From: an uncultured Collinsella sp. | Lineage (GTDB): Bacteria; Actinomycetota; Coriobacteriia; Coriobacteriales; Coriobacteriaceae | DNA: 13,031 bases | Direction of reading: 5' to 3' | Assembly (NCBI GenBank): GCA_902464495.1 | Contig: CABQJK010000045.1 | Location: forward strand, 1-13,031 | In this document: positions 1 to 9,822 of the stretch, in pieces | How positions within the stretch are numbered: the stretch's first letter is position 1 | Layout of the letters: each line of letters opens with the position of its first letter | Notes under the pieces: generated by a model | Seen by the model: only the letters and a program-made list of their open reading frames with translations | Databases searched by the model: none | Told to the model about the DNA's origin: nothing | Position numbers and translations under genes: made by a program

Positions 1-3
1 CCT

Positions 4-233
4 GTGGACAAAAAATGGCAAATATGAGTACTGTTGCTAGCGTAGTATCATATCGATCTTACAAGATAATAGACACAACAGTAAATATGTTCATTAACGT
101 TGGCACACAGAAGCATGCTACCGGGCATTTTGATCAATTTGAAGGCATATCTAGGCCGCAATGAGGTCGTTTGGGGCAGTTTTGGCTGTTACTAAAAAGG
201 TGACAGTACTCATATTTGCCATTTTTTGTCCAC
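4..233. repeat. Possible small element bounded by a 31-bp perfect inverted repeat
   Basis: Bases 4-34 and 203-233 are exact reverse complements over 31 bases, with 168 bases between them. The arms begin GTGGACAAAAAATGGC at the outer edge. No convincing coding sequence lies between the arms. The size and terminal inverted repeats resemble a MITE-like element or a pair of opposed dispersed repeats. I see no flanking target-site duplication, but only three bases are visible to the left. From 234 to 288 I see nothing else. That the element is or was mobile is an inference. Confidence 0.6.
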
Positions 234-288
234 TGGGCCTTGAGGGAGGGCGTCAATCAGGTCCCAGGGGAGGCGGTTCGAGGGCTGC

Positions 289-326
289 AAAACAAAAGCG
301 GGGACGCAGATTGTCCTGCGTCCCCG
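289..326 (-). terminator. Rho-independent terminator of the marR-ABC operon
   Basis: An 11-bp perfect stem (299-309 with 316-326, CGGGGACGCAG and its complement) encloses a 6-base loop. On the minus strand it is followed at once by CTTTTGTTTT. It sits 34 bases past the stop of the last gene of the minus-strand operon, so it is the likely end of that transcript. Confidence 0.85.
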
Positions 327-359
327 TTCTCGGGCGTTATTCGTTCCTTGCGACAGAAT

Positions 360-2216
360 TTACGCCGCTTCGTCGAACTGCGAGTTGTACAGGTCGGCGT
401 AGAAGCCGCCTTGGGCGAGCAGCTCGTCGTGCGTGCCCTTCTCGACGATGTCGCCGTCGCGAATCACCAAGATCACGTCGGCGTTGCGGATCGTGGACAG
501 GCGATGCGCGATGACAAAGCTCGTGCGGCCCTGCATCAGCGCATCCATGGCGCGCTGGATGAGCTCCTCGGTGCGGGTATCGACGTTGGAGGTCGCCTCG
601 TCCAAAATCAGCGCCGGACGGTCGGCCAAAATGGCGCGGGCGATGGTCACGAGTTGGCGCTGGCCCTGTGAGAGGTTGGTGCCCTCCTCATTGATCATAA
701 AGTCGTAGCCGCCGGCGAGCGTATGGATAAAGTGGTCGCAGCGTGCGGCGCGTGCGGCGGCCTCGACCTCGGCGTCGGTCGCATCGGGGCGTCCGTAGCG
801 GATGTTCTCGCGGATGGTGCCGTTAAACAGCCAGGTGTCCTGCAGCACCATGGCAAACTCGCCGCGCAGCGCCGCGCGGTCCCAGTCGCGCACGTCGACG
901 CCTTCGACGCGCAGCGAACCGCCGTCCACGTCGTAAAAGCGCTGCAGCAGCTTAATGAGCGTGGTCTTGCCGGCGCCGGTGGGGCCGACGATGGCGATGG
1001 TCTGACCGGGCTGCGCCTCGCAGCTAAAGTCGTGGATGATGGTCTTGTCGGGCGTGTAGCCAAACTTGACGTGGTCGAACTCAACGTGGCCGGGGCGCTT
1101 CTCGGGAATCTGGGCGTCGGCCTTCTGCTCCTCCTCGGGCGCGGCGAGGAACTCAAAGACGCGCTCGGTGGCAGCGGCCATCGACTGCATCGTGTTGCTC
1201 ACGTTGCCCAGCTGCTGCACCGGCTGCGTAAAGTTGCGCACGTACTGGATAAAGCTCTGGATGTCGCCGGGCGTGGCATTGCCGGTCAGCGCGAGCTGCG
1301 CGCCTACCACGACGACGCCCACGTAGCCCATGTTGCCCACCAGACTCATAAGCGGCATCATCAGGCCCGACAGGAACTGCGAGCGCCAGCCGCTAATAAA
1401 GAGGCGGTCGTTTTGACGGTCGAACTCCTCGATTGAGGCCTCGGCGCGGTCGAACACCTGAATGACGTTCTGACCGGCAAAGTCCTCCTCGATAATGCCG
1501 TTGACGGTGCCCAGGACCTGCTGCTGCTCGCGGAAGTACGGCTGCGAGAAGTGAATCATCACGGTCAGGATAATCGCGGCGGCCGGCAGTGTGAGCACGG
1601 TGACGCCGGTGAGCGGCAGACTGATCGAAAGCATCATGACGAGCACGCCGATAATCTGCGTCACCGACGTGATGAGCTGCGTCACGCTCTGGTTGAGCGA
1701 CTGACCCAGCGTATCGACGTCGTTGGTGATGCGGCTGAGCACGTCGCCCTTGCTGTGGCCGTTGAAGTAGCTCATCGGCACGACGGCAATCTTGGCGGCG
1801 ATCTCCTTGCGCATGCGGTAGCAAATCTTTTGCGTGACGCCGGTCATAAGCCAGCCTTGGATGAGGCTGCAGACAGAGCTTGCCAGATACAGGCAGAGCA
1901 AAAAGCCGAGCGTCTTGGCGATCCAATCAAAGTCAACGTCGCCGGTGCCGTTGACCTTGGCGACCAGGCCCTCGAACAGCTTGGTCGTAACCTGGCCGAG
2001 CACCTTGGGTCCCACAATGTTAAAGATGACCGAGCACACGGCAAAGGCGACGGCGGCAAACACGGCAACCTTGTGTTGACCGATATAGCCGAGCAGCTGC
2101 CTCATGGTGCCCTTAAAGTCCTTGGCCTTTTCGCCACGGCCCATGCCGCCCATGCGACCCATGGGGCCACGCTGACGGGTGGGTTTGGGAATCCGAGTCT
2201 TGGTCTCGTCTGCCAT
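360..2216 (-). CDS. Heterodimeric ABC exporter subunit with the catalytic Walker B glutamate
   Basis: This is a 618-residue half-transporter: an N-terminal membrane domain of about six helices (roughly residues 45-330) followed by an ATPase domain (about 375-615). Visible motifs are Walker A GPTGAGKTT (411-419), Q-loop Gln459, signature LSQGQ (515-519), Walker B LILDE (536-540) with the catalytic Glu540, and the switch His571. The signature deviates from LSGGQ, as known for the subunit paired with a degenerate partner in exporters of the LmrCD/BmrCD/TM287-288 type. The N-terminus is rich in Gly, Met and Arg (residues 17-28). The ATG overlaps the stop of the upstream subunit by one base (TAATG), which implies translational coupling. 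Together the two subunits should make one exporter in the cytoplasmic membrane. The substrate cannot be told from sequence; drugs, peptides or lipids are all possible. Confidence 0.93.
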   Translation of the reverse strand: MADETKTRIPKPTRQRGPMGRMGGMGRGEKAKDFKGTMRQLLGYIGQHKVAVFAAVAFAVCSVIFNIVGPKVLGQVTTKLFEGLVAKVNGTGDVDFDWIAKTLGFLLCLYLASSVCSLIQGWLMTGVTQKICYRMRKEIAAKIAVVPMSYFNGHSKGDVLSRITNDVDTLGQSLNQSVTQLITSVTQIIGVLVMMLSISLPLTGVTVLTLPAAAIILTVMIHFSQPYFREQQQVLGTVNGIIEEDFAGQNVIQVFDRAEASIEEFDRQNDRLFISGWRSQFLSGLMMPLMSLVGNMGYVGVVVVGAQLALTGNATPGDIQSFIQYVRNFTQPVQQLGNVSNTMQSMAAATERVFEFLAAPEEEQKADAQIPEKRPGHVEFDHVKFGYTPDKTIIHDFSCEAQPGQTIAIVGPTGAGKTTLIKLLQRFYDVDGGSLRVEGVDVRDWDRAALRGEFAMVLQDTWLFNGTIRENIRYGRPDATDAEVEAAARAARCDHFIHTLAGGYDFMINEEGTNLSQGQRQLVTIARAILADRPALILDEATSNVDTRTEELIQRAMDALMQGRTSFVIAHRLSTIRNADVILVIRDGDIVEKGTHDELLAQGGFYADLYNSQFDEAA

Positions 2217-4585
2217 TAGCGCTCGCCTCCTTCCATAACGGCTGCAATCTCTTCTTGGGTAAGCCCCAGCTCCTCGGCGGAAAGCTGCGACTGTGCGATC
2301 TCTAGGTACGCCGGGCAGTTGTGCAGCAGTTCCTCGTGCGTGCCGGTGCCCACCACATGGCCGTCGTCGAGCACGATGATCTGGTCGGCGTGCATGATGG
2401 TCGCGATGCGCTGGGCCACGACTACCAGCGCGGCGTCGGTGACGTTCTTGGCCAGCTCTTCGCGCAGGCGCGCGTCGGTCTTGTAGTCGAGGGCGCTAAA
2501 CGAATCATCGAATACCACGACCTCGGGCTTTTTGGCCAGGGCGCGGGCGATGGCCAGGCGCTGGCGCTGACCGCCCGAAACATTGGAGCCGCCCTGGCTG
2601 ATGGGGGAGTCGTAGCCGCCCTCGCGCTCGGCGATAAAGTCCTCGGCTTGGGCGATGCGCGCGGCCTCGTGCATGTTCTCGTCGCTTACCATGTCGCCGG
2701 CAAACTTGAGGTTGCTCTCAACGGTGCCCGAGAACAGGCGGCCCTGCTGCGGAATATAGCCAATGCGGCGACGCAGCTCGGAGAGGGTCATGTCGCGCAC
2801 GTCGACGCCGTCGAGCGAAATGCTGCCGCCCGTGACGTCGTACAGACGCGGGATCAGCTGCACGAGCGTGGACTTGCCCGAGCCCGTGGAGCCGATGATG
2901 CCGAGCATCTGGCCGGCATGCGTGGTGAAGTTCACGCCGCTAATGACGTCGGCGCGGGCATCGGGATACTGGAAACTCACATCGCGGAAGGTGAGCTCAC
3001 CGCGCGGGGCGCTGGCCGCGGGCAGTTTGGGCGAGACGGGGTCGTTGATGCTCGTGGGGCAGGTGATAACCTCCTCCACGCGCTCGGCGGCAACCTCGGC
3101 GCGGGGCAGAATGACCGAAACCATGGTGAGGATCATAAACGCCATGACGATCTGCATGGTGTAGGAGATAAACGCCATCATGTTGCCGACCTGCATCACG
3201 CCGTCGGACACGCCCTGCGCGCCAAACCACACGATAAGCACGGTGACGCAGTTCATGACGAGCATCATGAGCGGCATCATAAAGCTCATGGCTCGGTTGG
3301 TGTAGAGCTGCGTGGTCATTAGGTCGAGCGATGCTTGGTCAAAACGCTCGAGCTCATGCTCCTCGCGGTTAAACGAGCGGATGGGCATAAGGCCGTCGAG
3401 CAGCTCGCGGGCGGTAAGGTTCACGCGGTCCACAAAGCTCTGCATCTTTTTGAACTTGGGCATGGTGAGGCCCATAAGCACGCCGACGACGGCCGAGACC
3501 GCGATGATGGCCACGGCGATGGTCCACTCCAGGCCGGTGTGGTTGGCCAGGACGCGCATGACGGCGACGATGCCCATGACGGGCGCCATGAGGCACATGC
3601 GGATAAACAGGGTTGCGGCCATCTGAATCTGCTGAATGTCGTTGGTGCAGCGAGTGATGAGCGAGGCCTGGCTAAACTTGCCCACCTCGGCTGGCGAGAA
3701 GTGCATGACCTTGTTGAAGGTCTCGCGGCGCAGGTCGCGTGCGATGGAACAGGCGGTGCGCGAGGCCACGGCGCCGGTCAGGATGGTGGCGACCAGCGAC
3801 ACCAGACACAGACCAAACATCGTGGTCGCCATGCGGCCCAGGTAGGCGTTCTGCACGTCGGCGGGGTCGATGCCCTGTGCCTTGTACTCGTCCTGCACAT
3901 AGCTCACGGCGCGTTGGGTCACGATGGAGCCCGACATGGAGCCCATTTTGTCCGCCATTTCATTGGCGCCCTCGACGAGCTTGCTTTGGTCTACCAGACC
4001 GCCCTCGACACCTAGGCGCAGACTCTTCATGGTGATCTTGCCGCCGTCGGCATCAATCTGCTTTTGCATGTTTTGCGCCGCTGTGGCCTTCTGCTGCATC
4101 TCGGCGAGCTGCTCGGGCGTCATTGCCGCCATCTGCTCGGGGGTGGGCATGGCCTGGGCGCCGCCGCCATTGCTTGCCTCGGTGGATGCGCCGGTCATGT
4201 CCCCCATGGAGCTGGCGTCGATGCCCTGGTTGAGAGAAAGGACGACGGTCTCGGGCAGGCTCATAATGTCGGCAATCTTGCCGCCATCGGCACGCTCTTC
4301 CTCGGTGCCCTTGTACGTTCGAATGCCTTTTTTGTCAGCCTTGCTAAACACGGCCTCCACAGCTTTGGCGTCCTTGGTGCTCATAAAGAGCTCAAGGTCA
4401 TCGAGTGATTCGGCACGAATGGTGTCGGGCACGGGCGAGGCGATGCCGCCTTGCTGTACGCCCACGTCGACGATGTCGCTCATGTAGGTAGGCAGTGCCA
4501 GATCGGCGTTGCAGCTGATTACGATAAGTACGATAGCTGTGAACAGTGCCAGGACATGCTTTTTAAAGAGCTTGAGAATCCTCAC
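2216..4585 (-). CDS. Heterodimeric ABC exporter subunit with degenerate ATPase site and a large extracytoplasmic insert
   Basis: This is a 789-residue half-transporter with a GTG start inside GTGA, shared with the stop of marR. The first membrane helix is at about residues 11-31 and the next clear one at about 252-275. Between them lies an insert of some 220 residues, rich in Met, Ala, Gln and Gly (for example 146-177), that should face outside the membrane. The ATPase domain has Walker A GSTGSGKST (565-573), a canonical signature VSGGQ (669-673) and Walker B VVVFDD, where Asp694 replaces the catalytic Glu. The switch histidine is replaced by Gln725 (AQRIATI). These two substitutions mark the degenerate-site partner of an asymmetric exporter and complement the LSQGQ signature of the other subunit. 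The protein is about 180-200 residues longer than a plain half-transporter because of the insert. Confidence 0.93.
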   Translation of the reverse strand: MRILKLFKKHVLALFTAIVLIVISCNADLALPTYMSDIVDVGVQQGGIASPVPDTIRAESLDDLELFMSTKDAKAVEAVFSKADKKGIRTYKGTEEERADGGKIADIMSLPETVVLSLNQGIDASSMGDMTGASTEASNGGGAQAMPTPEQMAAMTPEQLAEMQQKATAAQNMQKQIDADGGKITMKSLRLGVEGGLVDQSKLVEGANEMADKMGSMSGSIVTQRAVSYVQDEYKAQGIDPADVQNAYLGRMATTMFGLCLVSLVATILTGAVASRTACSIARDLRRETFNKVMHFSPAEVGKFSQASLITRCTNDIQQIQMAATLFIRMCLMAPVMGIVAVMRVLANHTGLEWTIAVAIIAVSAVVGVLMGLTMPKFKKMQSFVDRVNLTARELLDGLMPIRSFNREEHELERFDQASLDLMTTQLYTNRAMSFMMPLMMLVMNCVTVLIVWFGAQGVSDGVMQVGNMMAFISYTMQIVMAFMILTMVSVILPRAEVAAERVEEVITCPTSINDPVSPKLPAASAPRGELTFRDVSFQYPDARADVISGVNFTTHAGQMLGIIGSTGSGKSTLVQLIPRLYDVTGGSISLDGVDVRDMTLSELRRRIGYIPQQGRLFSGTVESNLKFAGDMVSDENMHEAARIAQAEDFIAEREGGYDSPISQGGSNVSGGQRQRLAIARALAKKPEVVVFDDSFSALDYKTDARLREELAKNVTDAALVVVAQRIATIMHADQIIVLDDGHVVGTGTHEELLHNCPAYLEIAQSQLSAEELGLTQEEIAAVMEGGER

Positions 4586-5031
4586 TCGGCATCTCTCCTT
4601 TCTTGATTGCGGTCGATAATTTCGTTGAAACGCCTTAGAAGGCGCACCATCTCTTGGGTATCTGTTTCGCCGAGCTGCTCGAGGAAGGCCGCGGTGCGCT
4701 CCTCGAATTCCCGACGTTTGATTTCGAGATTCTGGAATCCCTTATCGGTCATCGTGACGTGTACACGACGACGGTCGGTCTTTGAGTGCTCGCGCTCGAC
4801 CCAGCCCTTGGCTTCGAGAGTGCGTAAGATATTGGCGATGCGGGCACTCGAGACCCAGGCGCGATTTGCGAGTTCGCTCGGCGTGAGCGAACCGCCAGCG
4901 AGCATGAGGGCGCGCATGACAGCCATCTCGCCGCCGAGAGCTTTGTCCGCAAAGCGCGAAATGCGCTGATGCATGCTGCCAAACTCAGTTAAGAGCTGAC
5001 GCCCAAGTTCATGGAAATCGGTATCTTCCAC
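4582..5031 (-). CDS. MarR-family transcriptional regulator
   Basis: This 149-residue protein has the MarR winged-helix layout. Dimerisation helices lie at the N- and C-termini (about 5-30 and 100-145), a helix-turn-helix at about 49-75 has the recognition helix near SSARIANILRTLE (61-73), and the wing carries DRRRVHVTMT (86-95). The basic Asp-Arg-Arg tip of the wing is typical of the family. The start is GTG at 5031, with AGGGG 6 bases upstream. It is the first gene of the operon and overlaps the exporter gene by four bases. Regulators placed this way usually repress their own operon and release DNA when they bind a substrate of the pump. That role is inferred, and the ligand is unknown. Confidence 0.92.
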   Translation of the reverse strand: MEDTDFHELGRQLLTEFGSMHQRISRFADKALGGEMAVMRALMLAGGSLTPSELANRAWVSSARIANILRTLEAKGWVEREHSKTDRRRVHVTMTDKGFQNLEIKRREFEERTAAFLEQLGETDTQEMVRLLRRFNEIIDRNQERRDAE

Positions 5032-5065
5032 CGAAAACCCCTAACACTAGAAACTATTTTCGGTG
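5029..5065. promoter_or_regulatory. Possible MarR operator over the marR start codon
   Basis: CACCGAAAA (5029-5037) and TTTTCGGTG (5057-5065) form a perfect 9-bp dyad with a 19-base spacer. An outer GGTATC/GATACC pair continues the symmetry with a 3-base offset. The dyad overlaps the GTG start of marR and the region where its promoter should lie, which suits autorepression. I could not place a convincing -35/-10 pair on the minus strand. Confidence 0.4.
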
Positions 5066-5098
5066 AAAGATGATACCCCTACACGTGCGCCATAATCG

Positions 5099-5129
5099 AT
5101 AGATTTCTAGGCATGTCTCAAAAATCTAC
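5099..5129 (+). repeat. 31-bp dispersed repeat, copy 1
   Basis: This copy matches the two copies at 7288-7318 and 7361-7391 in 29 of 31 positions. The first base is A instead of G, and base 20 is T instead of C. The unit has AGATTT and AAATCTAC at its ends, so it can fold into a short hairpin. It lies in the divergent space between marR and the dehydrogenase gene. Confidence 0.8.
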
Positions 5130-5177
5130 CGGGGGCTGTGCGATATAAAGGTCGTATAAACAATTCAATTTTTTCAA

Positions 5178-5205
5178 TTGCTGAAGCGTTTCAAAGAACT
5201 ATCAT
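5178..5205 (+). promoter_or_regulatory. Possible promoter with LacI-type operator for the dehydrogenase/kdgT region
   Basis: TGAAGCGTTTCA (5182-5193) is a near-perfect palindrome centred on CG, the pattern of LacI-family (sugar-acid or catabolite) operators. It overlaps a weak -35 TTGCTG (5178-5183) and the spacer before a good -10 TATCAT (5200-5205), spacing 16. A repressor bound there would block transcription. The leader that would follow is about 105 bases. No matching regulator gene is in the window. Both the promoter and the operator are inferred by eye. Confidence 0.4.
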
Positions 5206-5318
5206 GCACGCGGCTAGGCGAGGGGTTGTCACCACCATGACGACTGGGACTCATTTATCGCCACGTGCGATGCTCCAACTTCCCGCAAGGAGACACCTGA
5301 ATCAAGGGGGTTGGAGTC

Positions 5319-6068
5319 ATGGCATTTGACTTCACGGGTAAAACCGCGATCGTTACCGGCGGCACTCAGGGCATTGGCCTCGAGATCGCCAAGGGTATCG
5401 TGGAGGGCGGCGGACACGTCGCGCTCATCGCAAGGAATGCTGCCAAGGGCGAGACCGCGGTGGCCGAGCTCGGCGAGGGCAACAAGTTCTACCAGCTCGA
5501 CGTTGCCGATGCGCCCAAGGCGCGCGAGACTGTCGAGCAGATTTTCGCCGATCTGCCTCAGACCAACATCCTGATCAACTGCGCTGGCGTCATCAGCACC
5601 AAGAAGTTCGACGAGATCGACGACACCGAGTGGCGCCGCACCATCGACATCAACCTCAACGGCACCTTTACCATGATGAATGCCGTGTACCCGCACTTTA
5701 AGGCGGCCCACGCCGGCAGCATCGTCAACGTGAGCTCTGTGGCTGGCAAGATTGGCGGCGGCCTGCTTGGTACCGCAGCGTACGCCAGCTCCAAGGCCGG
5801 CGTTAACGGTCTAACCAAGGCAGTCGCCAAGGAAGGCGGCAAGTTTGGCGTCCGCTGCAACGCCGTGTGCCCGTCGCTCACCCTTACCGATATGACCTCG
5901 ATCCTCTCTGACGAGAATTCTCAGCGCATCATCAACGGTATTCCTCTGGGCCGCGCCGCCCAGGCCAGCGAGCCTGCGCAGATGGTGCTCTTCTTCGCTT
6001 CCGACCTCGCTAGCTTCGTGAACGGCGAGATCGGTGACTGCGACGGTGGCATCGTTCTGGACGGGTAA
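5319..6068 (+). CDS. Classical short-chain dehydrogenase/reductase (SDR), probable sugar-acid or polyol oxidoreductase
   Basis: This 249-residue, single-domain Rossmann protein has the usual classical SDR length. The cofactor motif TGGTQGIG lies at 13-20, NCAG at 87-90, and the catalytic set is Asn114 (INLNG), Ser140 (VNVSS), Tyr155 and Lys159 (YASSK). After the active site the usual PG is replaced by PS (CPSLTLTDM, 184-192), and the C-terminus ends DGGIVLDG. ATG at 5319 is preceded by GGAG at 5313-5316 and AAGGGGG at 5304-5310. The kdgT-like gene next door suggests a KduD-type role (oxidising or reducing a keto-deoxy sugar acid with NAD(P)), but SDR substrates cannot be read from sequence and the family is very broad. 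Confidence 0.85.
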   Translation: MAFDFTGKTAIVTGGTQGIGLEIAKGIVEGGGHVALIARNAAKGETAVAELGEGNKFYQLDVADAPKARETVEQIFADLPQTNILINCAGVISTKKFDEIDDTEWRRTIDINLNGTFTMMNAVYPHFKAAHAGSIVNVSSVAGKIGGGLLGTAAYASSKAGVNGLTKAVAKEGGKFGVRCNAVCPSLTLTDMTSILSDENSQRIINGIPLGRAAQASEPAQMVLFFASDLASFVNGEIGDCDGGIVLDG

Positions 6069-6087
6069 TACCCCGCGACGATTATTC

Positions 6088-6128
6088 GGCGACGGCTCCT
6101 GCGACTCGGGACCGTCGCCTTCTTTCTG
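6088..6128 (+). terminator. Rho-independent terminator after the SDR gene
   Basis: GGCGACGG (6088-6095) pairs with CCGTCGCC (6112-6119), with extra inner pairing, and is followed by TTCTTTCT. It lies between the SDR gene and the permease gene, so the two may be only partly co-transcribed, with read-through or a second promoter feeding the permease. Confidence 0.65.
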
Positions 6129-6176
6129 ATATAGGCGCGTGCGGCTACGATTCGCATGCATCCAAAGGAGATATAT

Positions 6177-7199
6177 ATGAGTGAATCGACTGCGGTGGAG
6201 GCGCCGGCGGCAAAGGAGCCGTTCTTTAAGATGTCCTCCATCCCGGGTGCCAATATTTTGGTGCCGCTTTTGCTGGGCTGCCTGCTCAACACGCTATTCC
6301 CCGACCTGTTCAAAACGCTCGGCAGTTTTACGCTTGGCATGACTCAGCAGGGCGCAGGCCCGCTCGTGGGCGCTTTTTTGCTCATCGTCGGTACGACGAT
6401 TTCGTTTAAGAGTGCTCCTGCCGCCGCTGCCCGCGGCGCCATCATCATCGCCGTCAAGCAGATCGTGGTCGTTGCCGTGTCGCTGCTCATCCTTTATGTA
6501 TTCAACGACAACCTGTTTGGCATCTCTGCCATGGTGATGCTGGCCGCTTGCACCGGCGCCAACAACGCTATGTACGCTGGTCTGATGGGCACCATGGGCA
6601 ATGAGGCCGAGCGTGGCGCCGTCGCCATCACCACGCTGGTTGTCGGCCCTCCGGTCACGATGATCGTGCTCGGCGCTGCCGGTCAGGCTCCGATCGGCTG
6701 GTCGCTCGTGGGCGCCATCCTGCCGATCGTCGTCGGCATTATTCTGGGTAACCTCTTCCCCAGCTTTAAGAAGATGATGGCACCGGCACTTTCCGCCATC
6801 ATCGTGCTCGTCTTCTTTGCCATGGGCTCGACCATGACCTTTGGCCAGCTTATCAACGGTGGTCTTCCCGGCATCCTGCTCGGCGTGATCTGCTCGGTGG
6901 TCTTTGCAATTCCCGTCATCGCGGTCGACAAGCTTACCGGTGGCACGGGTGTCGCAGGTGCGGCAATCTCGAGCTGCGCTGGCGCCAATGTTGCCACGCC
7001 CGCTGCCATGGCAAGCGTCAACGAGGCCATGTACGGCGGCGCGGTGCTCGCGACGGCCACGGCACAGGTCGCAGCATGTGCTATCGTGACGGCCATTTTG
7101 ACCCCGCTGGTCACCAGCTGGTGCTACAAGCATTTTGAGGGCCAGAGTCACGACGAAAGCAAGAACGCTACAACCGACAAGGCTGCTACTGCCGCGTAA
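6177..7199 (+). CDS. kdgT: KdgT-like 2-keto-3-deoxygluconate permease
   Basis: This 340-residue membrane protein has about ten hydrophobic helices and resembles the KdgT family of proton-coupled 2-keto-3-deoxygluconate carriers over its whole length. Family-like stretches are IPGANILVPLLLG (22-34), GSFTLGM (49-55), DKLTGGTGVAG (251-261) and SSCAGANVATPAAMA (265-279). I chose ATG at 6177 because AAAGGAG (6164-6170) lies 6 bases upstream. An in-frame ATG at 6156 lies before that site and would add seven residues. The tail after residue 320 is short, polar and Ala/Thr-rich. Uptake of KDG or a related keto-sugar acid fits the adjacent dehydrogenase. Other pectin or glucuronate genes of the pathway are not in the window. 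Confidence 0.85.
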   Translation: MSESTAVEAPAAKEPFFKMSSIPGANILVPLLLGCLLNTLFPDLFKTLGSFTLGMTQQGAGPLVGAFLLIVGTTISFKSAPAAAARGAIIIAVKQIVVVAVSLLILYVFNDNLFGISAMVMLAACTGANNAMYAGLMGTMGNEAERGAVAITTLVVGPPVTMIVLGAAGQAPIGWSLVGAILPIVVGIILGNLFPSFKKMMAPALSAIIVLVFFAMGSTMTFGQLINGGLPGILLGVICSVVFAIPVIAVDKLTGGTGVAGAAISSCAGANVATPAAMASVNEAMYGGAVLATATAQVAACAIVTAILTPLVTSWCYKHFEGQSHDESKNATTDKAATAA

Positions 7200-7241
7200 C
7201 GCCACGCGCGGCAAATCAATGCTCGCAACAAGCCAACGCTT

Positions 7242-7278
7242 CAGGGCGGCCACGGGGTAATCCTCCGTGGCCGCCCTG
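7242..7278 (+). terminator. Strong hairpin, likely terminator of kdgT
   Basis: A 14-bp perfect GC-rich stem (7242-7255 with 7265-7278) encloses a 9-base loop 43 bases after the kdgT stop. There is no T-run directly after the stem; GATTTTT comes 13 bases later, inside the next repeat. It is the likely 3' end of the permease transcript, but it lacks the classic tail. Confidence 0.55.
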
Positions 7279-7283
7279 CTGCC

Positions 7284-7323
7284 ATGGGTAGATTTTTGGG
7301 ACATGCCTAGAAATCTACCCATG
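7284..7323 (-). repeat. 31-bp dispersed repeat, copy 2, in an extended hairpin
   Basis: Bases 7288-7318 are the exact reverse complement of copy 3 (7361-7391). Here the terminal inverted repeat is extended to 13 bp: CATGGGTAGATTT (7284-7296) with AAATCTACCCATG (7311-7323), loop 14 bases. Confidence 0.85.
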
Positions 7324-7360
7324 CGGACGCGCCGCGCCCACGCCTTCGTTGCGGCGAAAA

Positions 7361-7391
7361 GTAGATTTCTAGGCATGTCCCAAAAATCTAC
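7361..7391 (+). repeat. 31-bp dispersed repeat, copy 3
   Basis: This copy is identical in 31 of 31 bases, in opposite orientation, to copy 2. The pair can form one long stem with a 42-base loop (7319-7360), as REP-like or BIME-like pairs do. Its ends GTAGATTT and AAATCTAC also pair with each other. Confidence 0.85.
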
Positions 7392-7769
7392 TGTGGGGCG
7401 CTTTACCCTGCTAAAGCTGGCATAACAGCTAGAGCGACAGGCGTATAAAGGCAAGGGGAAATATCAGACAATTCGGTGAACGGTATCTGCCCGCGCCCGC
7501 ATTTCCTGCGGATTTGTCAAAAACGCTCTTATGTTATAAAAAAAGAAACATATAACAGCCCAGATGGAGAGGGTCGCTATGTTATCCTTCTCAAACGGGT
7601 GAAATCTTGGGTTTAGGGTTGCAGCGCCAAGGTGGACAAACGTTTTTCCTGCGTCGACACGTAGCGGAAAACGGGAGAAGCCGGTCGTGCAAGCCGAACA
7701 TTCAAGAATTCAATAAGCAGCGGTGTGAGAGAGCGCCGCATTACACGTAACTAGGAGCGTGGTTACACA
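7392..7769 (+). other. Gene-free upstream region and long leader of pflB
   Basis: No supported gene lies here. Visible structures are a small hairpin GCTTTA/TAAAGC (7400-7417), the promoter region near 7514-7557, and an imperfect hairpin made by CGTTTTTCC (7641-7649) and GGAAAACG (7666-7673). If transcription starts near 7545, the pflB leader is over 200 bases, long enough for a regulatory RNA structure. I recognise no known riboswitch. The ribosome site for pflB is AGGAG at 7753-7757, a long 12 bases before the ATG. Confidence 0.45.
7514..7557 (+). promoter_or_regulatory. Likely pflB promoter with an AT-rich dyad
   Basis: TTGTCA (7514-7519) matches the -35 consensus in 5 of 6 positions and TATAAA (7535-7540) is a good -10, though the spacer is only 15 bases. 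Overlapping it is a perfect dyad TGTTATA (7532-7538) / TATAACA (7551-7557) with a 12-base spacer, which could bind a redox or fermentation regulator. The dyad does not fit the spacing of the Rex or FNR sites I know, so no regulator is named. Confidence 0.4.
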
Positions 7770-9821
<2,052 letters not shown>

Positions 9822-9822
9822 C

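Noticed and set aside
161..671. Small plus-strand open frames overlapping the left-hand element and the end of the exporter gene
   Set aside because: They cross the inverted repeat and the terminator and enter the exporter gene antisense, with Arg/Ser-rich or featureless products and no supporting ribosome site.
6294..7454. 386-codon open frame on the minus strand opposite kdgT
   Set aside because: The product is rich in His, Asp, Arg and Gly without any family resemblance, and it runs across the terminator and a repeat. It is a shadow of the permease gene.
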